Positions 23,521-31,382 are shown, counted from the first letter of the stretch. The stretch is DNA of 33,162 bases from CAG-390 sp045531455 (GCA_045531455.1 JAZSEA010000039.1:1-33162); one strand, 5' to 3'. Numbers and translations are program-made. The notes: generated by a model from the letters alone, not told the origin.

Positions 23521-23553
23521 AATTCCCCCGACCTCTGATGAGATCGGGGGATT
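23521..23553. terminator. Bidirectional terminator
   Basis: TCCCCCGA pairs with TCGGGGGA between the convergent genes ending at 23511 and 23557. The tail is moderately T-rich on both sides. Confidence 0.8.
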
Positions 23554-23556
23554 AGT

Positions 23557-23856
23557 TTATATTGTCTGAAACAGATAGAAGTTTTCAAAGCGTATTTCCG
23601 AAAATTTCATTCCGGCAAAGGGGTACAGCTCTTTTACCATTTCGGATAACTCGGGTGAACTGTAATTATGCAAGATCACTTTTGTGTCATTATCAAGGAT
23701 GACAGTCACATCTTTCCGGATTGCTCCGGAGTTTTCAAAGCCGGTTACCAGCGAGAAATTGGTATTTCTGCGTTTGACGGATACACCGACGAAATCTACT
23801 TCATCGGATGAATCAATGATTATGTGTTGTTTACCGTAAGTGATATCAGTTTTCAT
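23557..23856 (-). CDS. Small unknown protein coupled to an XRE regulator
   Basis: A 99-residue soluble protein with predicted alternating beta-strands (HIIIDSSDEVDFVGVSVKRR, DVTVILDNDTKVILHNYSS). No family is recognised. The start overlaps the end of the XRE regulator gene by 11 bases, with an AAAGGTG site seven bases upstream, so production of the two proteins is coupled. It may be a partner or ligand-sensing subunit of that regulator (inference). It is AT-richer than the metabolic genes nearby. Confidence 0.65.
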   Translation of the reverse strand: MKTDITYGKQHIIIDSSDEVDFVGVSVKRRNTNFSLVTGFENSGAIRKDVTVILDNDTKVILHNYSSPELSEMVKELYPFAGMKFSEIRFENFYLFQTI

Positions 23857-24328
23857 GATCTATCACCTTTATACTGATTATCGTGTTCGGATTGTTGATA
23901 TTGATTATAGGACCTGTCAATCCCGAGTCTATCATATCTTTGAGAGCTCCCATATGTAGGAAAGCTTCCTCCCCGATCATCTTTTTGAGGGTTCCGTTTT
24001 CGATCGCTTTATTGACAAAAGGAACGGGGAATCGGGCTGTCACGGTTGTGTCACTTGCCTGAACCTCAATAAGAACGATCCTTCGGTCAATTTGATCCTT
24101 CGGGGCCTCGTTGATCTGAGGGAGCTGCTGCTCTCCGTTTATCAGTTCGTCAACGGTGGTGCCTAGCGTTTTAGCCAAAGCTTGCATACCGGTTATGTCG
24201 GGGTACGAGGTGTCGCACTCCCATTTTGATACAGCCTGCGAGGTTACGGATAGCTTCTCCGCAAGCTCCTCTTGGGTGAGTTTGTTCTTCTTTCTGAAAT
24301 ATGCGATATTTTCGCCGATGGTTTTCAT
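23846..24328 (-). CDS. XRE-family regulator with SHOCT-like C-terminal domain
   Basis: A 160-residue DNA-binding protein. Residues 5-60 form an XRE helix-turn-helix (IGENIAYFRKKNKLTQEELA and SQAVSKWECD). The C-terminal part (RFPVPFVNKAIENGTLKKMI, then TGPIININNPNTIISIKVI) resembles the SHOCT-like domain at the start of YvlB/DUF2089-type proteins, a likely interaction module. The target is unknown; autoregulation is common in this family. It is the first gene of a two-gene unit with the small protein at 23557. Confidence 0.82.
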   Translation of the reverse strand: MKTIGENIAYFRKKNKLTQEELAEKLSVTSQAVSKWECDTSYPDITGMQALAKTLGTTVDELINGEQQLPQINEAPKDQIDRRIVLIEVQASDTTVTARFPVPFVNKAIENGTLKKMIGEEAFLHMGALKDMIDSGLTGPIININNPNTIISIKVIDHEN

Positions 24329-24378
24329 TATTTACCTCTTGATGGTTATTTCGAGCTGTGCACATTCCCGATGGCTAT

Positions 24379-24407
24379 ATTTTAGCATAAAACAGATGGA
24401 GATTCCA
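24379..24407 (-). promoter_or_regulatory. Possible promoter of the XRE gene at 23846
   Basis: On the minus strand, TGGAAT (24402-24407), 17 bases, TAAAAT (24379-24384), preceded by TGC. The -35 is weak, so the extended -10 would carry the recognition. Confidence 0.4.
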
Positions 24408-24502
24408 CCGACTGACTGTTGGATTCTTGATTTTCGCACAACTGTATGTTGTATTTTTAATGGGACGATAATGAAACGAATAATATTGCCCTAATTATCG
24501 TA

Positions 24503-24521
24503 CGAGCCCGTAGGGACCGAC
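24503..24521. repeat. Inverted copy of a 19-base repeat also at 119-137
   Basis: The reverse complement of this stretch matches 119-137 at 18 of 19 bases (core GTCGGTCCCTACGG). The surrounding 24408-24620 holds no gene or other recognisable feature. Confidence 0.55.
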
Positions 24522-24620
24522 GTAGGCAGATGGATGAGAAAAACATTATTGTATGTTTTAAACCTTGCTAAAAGGGGGCAGAGACAAATTTACATAGGTA
24601 GGTAAGTTCAGCATATTTAT

Positions 24621-24804
24621 CTCTCCCTCCACCGTCGTCAAGCGACGGTCCCCCTCCCTCCTCAGAGGGAGGCAAGGTTAACGAGTGCATACAAAGCTTT
24701 CCGGGTGTTTCGATAACGCAAAATATACCAATGTATTCTATGTTAGCACATACTTTTAGCCTCCCTCTGAGGAGGGAGGGGGACCGCTTGCGGTGGAAGG
24801 AGAG
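24621..24804. repeat. 184-bp fold-back element
   Basis: The left arm (24621-24673) and right arm (24759-24804) are inverted copies of about 50 bases sharing CTCTCC-TCCACCG, then GTCCCCCTCCCTCCTC, then AGAGGGAGGC. Each arm contains a small hairpin: ACCGTCG/CGACGGT in the left arm and ACCGC/GCGGT in the right. The 85-base centre is AT-rich with no gene. This is a typical non-autonomous inverted-repeat element; no transposase is nearby. Confidence 0.75.
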
Positions 24805-24886
24805 AACTTGCTTTGATTCAGTTGCTATCAATGGGGCTGCGCCCCCTTAACCCCTGCTTGCGAGTACTGACATATCAATTTGTCTT

Positions 24887-25264
24887 TTAGGTGTTGAATA
24901 CCGTCTTTTCAAGAATTATTACGCCCTCGGGATGCAGACCTTTTCCGAGTTCGTGCGTATGCATTTCTTTAATTGTCCACCCATCCTCGAGATATTTGTT
25001 AATCTTATTTGCACTTTCCTGATAACAGAACTGAAAATACAGGACTTTTTGTTTTTTAACCGTCTTTTTTAAACCCAACAGCTCGTCAACGGTTGTTTCA
25101 AAATAAGATGCTATTGCGGGAAGCAATGTAATATCGGGACAAGATGAGGCATTTTCCCAACGGCTGATAGCTTGCGGAGAAACTCCGAAAATTTCGGCAG
25201 CCTGCTCCTGTGTTAACTGCTTGTCCTTGCGTAAAGTTTTGAATATGTCTGAAAATGAAGCCAT
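24887..25264 (-). CDS. XRE-family regulator with DUF4177-like tail
   Basis: A 125-residue protein. Residues 5-62 form an XRE helix-turn-helix (FKTLRKDKQLTQEQAAEIFG, SPQAISRWENASSCPDITLL). Residues 73-120 (KVLYFQFCYQESANKINKYL, DGWTIKEMHTHELGKG and VIILEK) follow the DUF4177 pattern of a small beta-sheet domain ending in a hydrophobic strand, function unknown. It starts after CGGAGG. It is 63% A/T by eye, like the other regulator, and unlike the GC-richer enzyme genes. No terminator separates it from the PhnP-like gene at 25366, so it may be cotranscribed from upstream as well. Confidence 0.8.
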   Translation of the reverse strand: MASFSDIFKTLRKDKQLTQEQAAEIFGVSPQAISRWENASSCPDITLLPAIASYFETTVDELLGLKKTVKKQKVLYFQFCYQESANKINKYLEDGWTIKEMHTHELGKGLHPEGVIILEKTVFNT

Positions 25265-25292
25265 AATATTCCTCCGTATTTTATTTGAGTAT

Positions 25293-25322
25293 ATTATATC
25301 ATTTTTTCTTTGTTAATTTGAA
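25293..25322 (-). promoter_or_regulatory. Possible promoter of the XRE gene at 24887
   Basis: On the minus strand, TATAAT (25293-25298) with TGA as an extended -10. The -35 is poor (TTCAAA at 18 bases). Confidence 0.45.
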
Positions 25323-25365
25323 ATCGGAAAATGAGAATTTGGGTCAAGTGTTGGTTGAATTTGTA

Positions 25366-26211
25366 CTAAATCTCAATCTCCATTCCATCGTACGCCACGA
25401 TCATTCCGACCTCTGCGGCTTCTGCCGTGAGCTCGTCGTGGGTGCGGTCGACGAGGTGACCGATGTGGCTGAGGGCGAATTTGGTGTTATCATCGGCATT
25501 TCCGTTCGAGCGAAGAAGGTCTGCCATTTCGATGCACCAATCGAGGTCCATATGCGACTGCGTGATCTGCGCGCCGCGGCGGAGTGTGCAATCCATCGAG
25601 ACAAAATCAAAGATAATACCAGAATTCTTGATCCACTCTACGGTATCGGGAAGGAATTTACCCGTGTCGTGCGCCCAGAGGATGCTCTTTCCCTCCGACT
25701 CGATTACGAAGATCATAGGATCGGGCGCGCTTTTGTGAAGCGCGGGTAGGGGAGTTATTGTATAATCGAGAATTTTGACGGGCTTGAAGTACTCAAGAGT
25801 ATGCACCTCAGCGCGCGTCCACGCCTCGGGATCGCGTTTGCCCGATGCGAAATCCGCCTTGTGTTTCTCAACGGTTGCGCGTACGGCCGCCCCCGAGCCC
25901 TCGCTGATATAGAAATTTACGGGATCACCCATACCCTTCACGCGGCTGAAAAGATCGGTGGTGAAGAAGTGGTCGTGATGGTTATGCGTGACGATGACGT
26001 GGCGCACCTTGGTCATATCGAGCCCCGCAAAGGCGCAATGATGGAAGGTGTCAACAGAGAGGTCGATCGCGAGTCTGCCGTCAAGCAGAGCCATCGAGCG
26101 TGTTCTGATATCCTTGCCGCCTCTTTCTCTTGCGTGACGGCATATGCGGCAGTTGCAGAAGACCTCGGGCAGTCCGTAGCCTGCGCCCGTTCCGTAATAT
26201 TTAAGTTTCAT
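25366..26211 (-). CDS. PhnP-like metallo-beta-lactamase fold hydrolase, second copy
   Basis: A 281-residue cytoplasmic hydrolase, paralogous to the gene at 16770. C19, C21 and C24 (FCNCRICRHAR) form the PhnP-type structural zinc motif, and THNHHDH (H76, H78, D80, H81) is the catalytic metal site. Later motifs are LPALHKSAPDP, LWAHDTGKF, MDCTLRRG and LSHIGH. It lies 27 bases after the URO-D-family gene and shares its promoter. The substrate is unknown; phosphodiester hydrolysis is inferred from PhnP. An AGGAT site precedes the start. Confidence 0.85.
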   Translation of the reverse strand: MKLKYYGTGAGYGLPEVFCNCRICRHARERGGKDIRTRSMALLDGRLAIDLSVDTFHHCAFAGLDMTKVRHVIVTHNHHDHFFTTDLFSRVKGMGDPVNFYISEGSGAAVRATVEKHKADFASGKRDPEAWTRAEVHTLEYFKPVKILDYTITPLPALHKSAPDPMIFVIESEGKSILWAHDTGKFLPDTVEWIKNSGIIFDFVSMDCTLRRGAQITQSHMDLDWCIEMADLLRSNGNADDNTKFALSHIGHLVDRTHDELTAEAAEVGMIVAYDGMEIEI

Positions 26212-26238
26212 TTTGCTTATCCTGTCTTATTAAATGTA

Positions 26239-27309
26239 TTAATACTTTCCCAACTCGTGGGCGAGTCTTGCGATCTCCGTCATATTTTCAAAGGAGACCG
26301 AATTGGGGATCGAGTGGTCGGATGCGAAAATATAGCCGCCGCCCTCCTTCATAGCGGGAATGATGCGCTCCATTTCCGCTTTTACAAGATCAATGTTATC
26401 CCAAAGCTGTGCGTTGATGCCGCCGTGGAAGGCAAGCTTGTCGCCGTAGAGCTTTTTCAGCTTGAAGGGATCCATACCCGCCTTGACCTCGAGGGGATTG
26501 AGCATCTCGACGCCTGTCTCGAGAATATCGGGCAGGAGAGGCTCGATGTATCCGCAGGAATGCATTTCGGTGACCATTCCGCGTTCGTGCGCCCAATCGA
26601 CAGCCTTTTTGTGGTATGGCTTTAGCAGCTCGCGGTAGGCGGCGGGAGAGAAGAAGGGCGAGCCCTTATATCCCATATCGTCGTACCAGAAGATGCCGTC
26701 GAATTCGTATCCCGCGTCGAGTATGCGCTGGCAAAGGTCGAGGGATGTATTAAGATAGGTGTCAAAAATATCGGTCACCCAATCGGGATCCTCGAACATT
26801 GAAATGAGCATATTCTCGGTTCCCGTCAGACGTGTGTGGGCAACGTCAAAGCCGAACCAGATAACAAGCTGCGTAAAGCGCCCTTCGGCTTTCCACTTCG
26901 GATAATTCTCCTCGAGATATTTCCACGGAATTCTGTCCTCATAGTCGGTGTACATAGCCGCTTTGGCTTCTTCCCACTTTTCGGGCGTGTCATAATAGAA
27001 TTCCAACACCTCGGGAGTCGAATCGAGAATATTGAACACCTTCTGCGTACCGCCCCAGGCAGTCGTTTCTATCCTGTAACGCTCATTTTCCTCGATGATC
27101 CTTTTTTTGAATCTCGGGGAGTTATCGGGGCAGATGCGAATAACACGGTCAAAGCCGAAATAATCCTCCCAAGCCACGTTTGTCGGCATACCCTCGCGCT
27201 TCCAACGGTTTATAGTGCCCCTCCACGCGCTGTCGATCATCGGAATACGGTCGATCTCCTGTCGGCGGTAGGTGCGGAGTATTCTTTCTCTTTCGGTAAG
27301 CTTGATCAT
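26239..27309 (-). CDS. Uroporphyrinogen decarboxylase (URO-D) family protein
   Basis: A 356-residue cytoplasmic TIM-barrel protein. Family features are the N-terminal RERILRTYRRQEIDRIPMID, the central FDGIFWYDDMGYKGSPFFSP, then VTEMHSCGYIEPLLPDIL near residue 245, LAFHGGINAQ, and a C-terminal GGGYIFASDHSIPNSVSFEN. The HxCG motif is typical of the MtaA/corrinoid methyltransferase-like branch rather than true haem-pathway HemE, so a methyl-transfer or unknown role is more likely. No corrinoid protein or other methyltransferase partner is in the window. The start at 27309 is preferred, with AAAGGA eight bases upstream; an ATG three codons earlier sits too close to that site. Confidence 0.85.
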   Translation of the reverse strand: MIKLTERERILRTYRRQEIDRIPMIDSAWRGTINRWKREGMPTNVAWEDYFGFDRVIRICPDNSPRFKKRIIEENERYRIETTAWGGTQKVFNILDSTPEVLEFYYDTPEKWEEAKAAMYTDYEDRIPWKYLEENYPKWKAEGRFTQLVIWFGFDVAHTRLTGTENMLISMFEDPDWVTDIFDTYLNTSLDLCQRILDAGYEFDGIFWYDDMGYKGSPFFSPAAYRELLKPYHKKAVDWAHERGMVTEMHSCGYIEPLLPDILETGVEMLNPLEVKAGMDPFKLKKLYGDKLAFHGGINAQLWDNIDLVKAEMERIIPAMKEGGGYIFASDHSIPNSVSFENMTEIARLAHELGKY

Positions 27310-27340
27310 TTTCTGCATCCTTTTCTCTTTTTACTATTCT

Positions 27341-27369
27341 ATTGTATCACAAAAGGCGATGACAGTCAA
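27341..27369 (-). promoter_or_regulatory. Promoter of the URO-D/PhnP-like operon
   Basis: On the minus strand, TTGACT (27364-27369), 17 bases, TACAAT (27341-27346), with TGA as an extended -10. Confidence 0.75.
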
Positions 27370-27382
27370 GAAGAAACAGGAA

Positions 27383-27411
27383 AAAGCACGCCCGATTTTT
27401 GAGCGTGCTTT
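27383..27411 (-). terminator. Terminator of the carbohydrate gene cluster
   Basis: AAAGCACGC pairs with GCGTGCTTT and is followed on the minus strand by TTTTT, 17 bases after the stop of the gene at 27428. Confidence 0.8.
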
Positions 27412-27427
27412 CAACATATCTATACGC

Positions 27428-28843
27428 TTATTTGGCTTCAAAGCAATAAAGATTTCCGTAGCTCCAGTTGTAATCACTGCCACGGTGGCGGTCAAAGGTC
27501 AGCCAGAAATATCTTGTTCGCGATCCGAGCTTGATCGGCATTAGCGTGCCCCATCCGCGGAAACCGCCGTCGGGATAGTCGAAATTCGGCGTGCTCATTC
27601 CGTGCTTGCCGTAAATGCGGTAGTCGGAGATCGCGTGAAAATCGTTTCCGCAAAGGAAATACTGCTCTCCGTTTACTTTAACGAACGATCCGCCCGTCTC
27701 CGCGCCATTATATCCCTTGCCGATGTAACGATAACCTTCAAATGGCTTTTCGGATTCAAAAAAGACGTAACGGTATTTTTTGCTTTCGGGATCGAGACGG
27801 CATATTGCCATAAGCCAACGCGAATTTTCTGCGTCGTAGAAGAAATCGGGATCCTCGTCGCCGGGGAAGGTGAGGAATGCATCGATCGGTGTGTCGGCAT
27901 CGGCTGTTTTCATCAGTTCAACGTCGATAACGTTCACGCCGAAGCGCACGTCACCCTCAAAGATCGAATGCGCGAGAATATGCCCGTGCGAGAAGGAACA
28001 GACCCATAGGTACCAAAGCTTTTTCTCGCGGTGCCACAGCATTGATGCGGCAACGTCGCCGCACCAGAGCCCGTCTCCGCAATCGTAAAAGAGTGCGCCC
28101 GTCAGCTCGAATTCCGCAGTTCCCGGGATCCACGAGAAGATTCCCTGAAATGAGCCCGCCTGCATACGGATCGAAGCCGTGATGTAAACCTTGCCGCCCT
28201 CGACCATTACCTCGCCGTTTTCGTAACGCACGGGACGCATATCCGCGATGGAAGTGCCGTTGTCGATATAAAAACATACTTTGCTTACCACGGCTTCGCC
28301 GCTTACAGATAGGGCAACTTTTCCGTCCGAAAACTCGGAGTAGTCTTTGGAATTTTTGAAGGCTTCCTCGGTGAAGGTGATGTAAAACTCCGCCTTGCCG
28401 TTTTTCTTGAAATAAACGTCAAAAGCTTTCGGTCGGCAGCTTACGATCATTGTGAATTCTTTCTCGCAGAAGTCAAGTTCTTCGATATGATCTTTGCAAA
28501 CGTATCTGAGTTTTTCTTCGGACACCAAAATTTGCGCCTCGGCACACGAAAGAATGAATCTGAAGCCTACCACGCCGTTTTTGACCGTAGCGGTCATTTC
28601 ATAGGTTGCGAATGGGAAAAACTGCCCGACAAGACGGCAAACCGAGCCCGAGCGCACACCGTAGCGGTTGCATTTAACGTACTCGCAACAATCATCTGTT
28701 TTTGAGAGTAGAGGATAAAGATCACCGCGAGTGTCGGTCACAAAATCTTTGTAAAAGGACATTTCTCCAAGCTTGAGCTTGAGATTTTTATACATAGAAA
28801 GCGAAAATCTTCGCTTGAATTCAGCGTTCAGTAGGTTGTTCAT
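27428..28843 (-). CDS. Glycosidase-like beta-propeller protein
   Basis: A 471-residue protein with no signal peptide. The N-terminal 220 residues are beta-rich and unassigned. From about 230 to the end it resembles five-bladed propeller glycosidases (GH32/43/117-like): WHREKKLWYLWVCSFSHG, GDEDPDFFYDAENSRWLMAI, then NGAETGGSFVKVNGEQYFLC. The Asp in DPDFFYD and the Glu in AETGGS are candidate catalytic residues, but I cannot name the family. It follows the GH32 gene on the same strand without a clear terminator between, and is probably the last gene of that cluster. The start at 28843 is preferred over the ATG six bases earlier because AAGGTGG has better spacing. Confidence 0.65.
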   Translation of the reverse strand: MNNLLNAEFKRRFSLSMYKNLKLKLGEMSFYKDFVTDTRGDLYPLLSKTDDCCEYVKCNRYGVRSGSVCRLVGQFFPFATYEMTATVKNGVVGFRFILSCAEAQILVSEEKLRYVCKDHIEELDFCEKEFTMIVSCRPKAFDVYFKKNGKAEFYITFTEEAFKNSKDYSEFSDGKVALSVSGEAVVSKVCFYIDNGTSIADMRPVRYENGEVMVEGGKVYITASIRMQAGSFQGIFSWIPGTAEFELTGALFYDCGDGLWCGDVAASMLWHREKKLWYLWVCSFSHGHILAHSIFEGDVRFGVNVIDVELMKTADADTPIDAFLTFPGDEDPDFFYDAENSRWLMAICRLDPESKKYRYVFFESEKPFEGYRYIGKGYNGAETGGSFVKVNGEQYFLCGNDFHAISDYRIYGKHGMSTPNFDYPDGGFRGWGTLMPIKLGSRTRYFWLTFDRHRGSDYNWSYGNLYCFEAK

Positions 28844-28957
28844 TTTCATCCACCTTGAATTTTATACGATCTAGTCAAGCTAATTTTTTGATAGCCCGAG
28901 GCGCCTGATCGCAAATAAGTCGTACTTTCATATTATTTCCCTAATTTTATCGGGATA

Positions 28958-30091
28958 TCAAAGCAGCGCGGTATAGACCTCTTCGCCGCCGTTGACGAAG
29001 ACTTCAACGATATATTCGTCGCGCAGGATCTTGAGGTCGTCTATCTTGCCTTCATAAATTACGGGATCGCGTCCTTGACGTTCGATGACGAAGCCGCTTT
29101 CGGTACGTTTTACCGATGAATCTTCGTCTTTGAGCAGATGCTGTAATTCCTTTATCGGATACGCCGTGATCTTGCCGCCATCGAGCTTGATCTCGCGCGG
29201 CACAGACATACAACCGACGTCACGCTCGGCATATCCGCGGTATTTCCAGCCGGGTATCCACGAGATAAGCAGGTTTCTGCCGAGATGATCGGTGAAGATC
29301 TGACCCGCGTATTGATCGGGACCCTTATCGACCTCGGAGGTGTGCTCGACTGTGAATCTGTCGTTTTCGAATCTTCCGTACATCACGGAAAAATAATGGA
29401 GCTTGTCGAGCGGACAGACCGATGCCGCGAGGAGAAAGCTGTCTCCCGCCGCCATAAAGGACGGGCATTCGGCGTATTTGCAATTCTCCCACTCGGACAT
29501 AATGCCTACGTAATCCCAGGCGAGAAGATCGTCGCTTCGGTAGAGAAGGAGACGCCCCGTCTTCGTTTCGGGATTGCCCGAAGCCATTACGCAGTAATAG
29601 CGTCCGCCGATCACGCAAACCGCGGGATCGCGGAAATCGGGGCCACCGTCCGCGGGATAGTGATCTATCACGGGATTGCCCGCGAATTTTTCAAAATGAA
29701 TTCCGTCCGTGGAATAAGCCACGCTGACGGTCTGGATCTTTTTCTTCGTTTCCTCGGGTGTGCGGATCGAGGCGTAAAAGAGGTAGAGTACGCCGTCCTT
29801 AACGATCGCCGTGCCCGACCAGCATCCGCCCGCGTCGTAATTCTTATCGGGCGCGAGCGCGATCGGAAGCTCCTCCCAATTCAGAAAATCCTTCGTACGA
29901 GCGTGTCCCCAATGCATCGGTTGCTGCCATGGGATCTCATAATCGGGAGCGTGCTGATAGAAAACGTGGTAGTATCCGTCAAAGTAAACGAGACCGTTTG
30001 GGTCGTTTACCCATCCCTTTTCGGGGCGGTAGTGATATTTCAGCTTGCTTCTCGAATATACTGTTGAATAACTTGCTGACGCCTTTTCCAT
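28958..30091 (-). CDS. GH32 beta-fructosidase, cytoplasmic, shortened C-terminus
   Basis: A 377-residue family 32 glycosidase that hydrolyses sucrose, sucrose-phosphate or fructans. All three catalytic motifs are present: WVNDPNG (nucleophile D30), FRDPA (D155, transition-state stabiliser) and ECP (E208, acid/base). The propeller is followed by a C-terminal beta-sandwich much shorter than usual (family members are normally 450-500 residues) that ends YIVEVFVNGGEEVYTALL, the typical sandwich signature. There is no signal peptide, so substrates must be imported. The start at 30091 follows GGAGG with eight-base spacing, 17 bases after the stop of the pectate-lyase-fold gene. Confidence 0.9.
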   Translation of the reverse strand: MEKASASYSTVYSRSKLKYHYRPEKGWVNDPNGLVYFDGYYHVFYQHAPDYEIPWQQPMHWGHARTKDFLNWEELPIALAPDKNYDAGGCWSGTAIVKDGVLYLFYASIRTPEETKKKIQTVSVAYSTDGIHFEKFAGNPVIDHYPADGGPDFRDPAVCVIGGRYYCVMASGNPETKTGRLLLYRSDDLLAWDYVGIMSEWENCKYAECPSFMAAGDSFLLAASVCPLDKLHYFSVMYGRFENDRFTVEHTSEVDKGPDQYAGQIFTDHLGRNLLISWIPGWKYRGYAERDVGCMSVPREIKLDGGKITAYPIKELQHLLKDEDSSVKRTESGFVIERQGRDPVIYEGKIDDLKILRDEYIVEVFVNGGEEVYTALL

Positions 30092-30108
30092 AGTAAAGAC
30101 CTCCGTGG

Positions 30109-31215
30109 TCAAAGGTTTTTGTCGGGCTTGAATTTTGATATGACGAATCTTTCACCGCACACGGTAGGAAATTCCTTCTTTCCCCAGGGCTTGTGCCAGC
30201 AAAGGCTTCCGCGCAGGCGGCTGTCGGGATCGTAAACACCGTATTCGAGCTGAGATATTTCAGGCTTCAGCCCCGTACCGCACTCGAAATTCAGACTTTG
30301 GATAATGACGTTGCAGGGGCCTTTGGCGTGTCCGAAGAGCATATCGGGCGCGGTGGTGACGATTCGTCGGTTGTGCTGTGCCACTATGTGATTGATGACG
30401 GAGAGGTGGGAGCAATCGTGGAACGCGAGACCGTTTTCGCAGTTGTGAATATATAGATAATCGGCAACCACGTGCTCGCCGAGTACAAAGCCGTACTTGA
30501 AGCCTTGAGCGGCGACGTTGCGGAGAACGTTATTGTCGTTCTGGTCGCCCGAGGTCATAAGTCCGACCGTGTGGCAGGGATTTCCCTGCAATTCCTTTTC
30601 GAGCAACGTGTCGCCCACGCTTTCATTGAGGCAGAATTGGCAATCGCTGATCCATACGCGGGAAACATTCTGCAGGTTTGCGGCGCTTTGAGTGGGATAC
30701 ATCTTGTCCGTGTTCATTTTGACACGGAATTCAAGATTCGCCATCGAAAACTGCGAGAGGCTGAAACGTCCCTTGCAGCTGTCGCCCTCGGGCGCGGATA
30801 TGATCGACCACGGACGTTCCTCAGGATCGTGGATCTCGGGAGCCTCCCAATCGGAAAAGAGTCGGGTGTTGTTGACGGATTGACTTCCGAAGGTTGTAGG
30901 AGTGAAATTATGCTCTGTTGCGCTGAGCGGACGCACCTGATAGGAATACAGCATCTTGCAGGGCATTTCGCCCTCAAGGAAAATATTAGCATCGTTTTCG
31001 GGAGGGATGACAAGCTGTGCGCGGACCTTGCGCCCGTTATACTCTTCTATTCCGGGAGATGCCAGTCGGTAGCCGCCCTTGGTGTAAGGAAAGAGAATAC
31101 GCCCGCCTCCCTTTTCGGAGGCGTAGTTGATGGCAGATTGGATAGCTGCGGTATCGTCGGTAATACCGTCGCCCTTCGCGCCGAAATCAAATACGTTTAT
31201 GCCGAAATTGCTCAT
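30109..31215 (-). CDS. Right-handed beta-helix (pectate lyase superfamily) protein
   Basis: A 368-residue protein opening NVFDFGAKGDGITDDTAAIQ, the hallmark of the Pectate_lyase_3/GH28-like beta-helix superfamily, followed by GGGRILFPYTKGGYRL. The middle has the repeating short strands of a beta-helix (for example NVLRNVAAQGFKYGFVLGEH, ADYLYIHNCENGLAFHDC). No obvious catalytic Asp triad is recognised, and there is no signal peptide, which is unusual for a polysaccharide-degrading enzyme. It is first in the cluster with GH32 and the propeller protein. The start at 31215 follows AAAGGCGGT; the longer frame would translate the promoter and repeat. Confidence 0.8.
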   Translation of the reverse strand: MSNFGINVFDFGAKGDGITDDTAAIQSAINYASEKGGGRILFPYTKGGYRLASPGIEEYNGRKVRAQLVIPPENDANIFLEGEMPCKMLYSYQVRPLSATEHNFTPTTFGSQSVNNTRLFSDWEAPEIHDPEERPWSIISAPEGDSCKGRFSLSQFSMANLEFRVKMNTDKMYPTQSAANLQNVSRVWISDCQFCLNESVGDTLLEKELQGNPCHTVGLMTSGDQNDNNVLRNVAAQGFKYGFVLGEHVVADYLYIHNCENGLAFHDCSHLSVINHIVAQHNRRIVTTAPDMLFGHAKGPCNVIIQSLNFECGTGLKPEISQLEYGVYDPDSRLRGSLCWHKPWGKKEFPTVCGERFVISKFKPDKNL

Positions 31216-31240
31216 TGTGAACACCGCCTTTCTTGGGTTA

Positions 31241-31269
31241 ATTATAGCATATTTTGTGGCGGATTGCAA
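31241..31269 (-). promoter_or_regulatory. Promoter of the carbohydrate gene cluster
   Basis: On the minus strand, TTGCAA (31264-31269), 17 bases, TATAAT (31241-31246), with TGC as an extended -10. The promoter through ribosome site is nearly identical to that at 32271. Confidence 0.75.
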
Positions 31270-31282
31270 GATGCTTTGGAAA

Positions 31283-31336
31283 ATGAAATCGCGCAGCGAT
31301 TTCATCCACGAAGTGGATTTCACCCGCCAAAGGCGG
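31283..31336. repeat. Multi-hairpin repeat, half copy B
   Basis: Only the right half of the family is present. ATGAAATCGC pairs with GCGATTTCAT over loop GCA (31283-31305), then CCAC/GTGG with loop GAA (31306-31316), then CCGCC/GGCGG with loop AAA (31324-31336), joined by GATTTCAC and ending in GATTTAG. It lies between the tRNA terminator and the promoter at 31241. Confidence 0.75.
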
Positions 31337-31345
31337 ATTTAGCTG

Positions 31346-31382
31346 AAAAAAAGCACATCTGCGTTGCAGATGTGCTTTTTTT
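31346..31382 (-). terminator. Terminator of the tRNA-Gly gene
   Basis: A 17-base perfect stem (AAAAAAAGCACATCTGC with its complement) with loop GTT, directly after the CCA end of the tRNA. It has T runs on both sides. Confidence 0.9.

Noticed and set aside
24832..24845. GGGGCTGCGCCCC as a terminator
   Set aside because: It is a short palindrome with no T run, upstream of no gene end that needs it; probably a repeat remnant.
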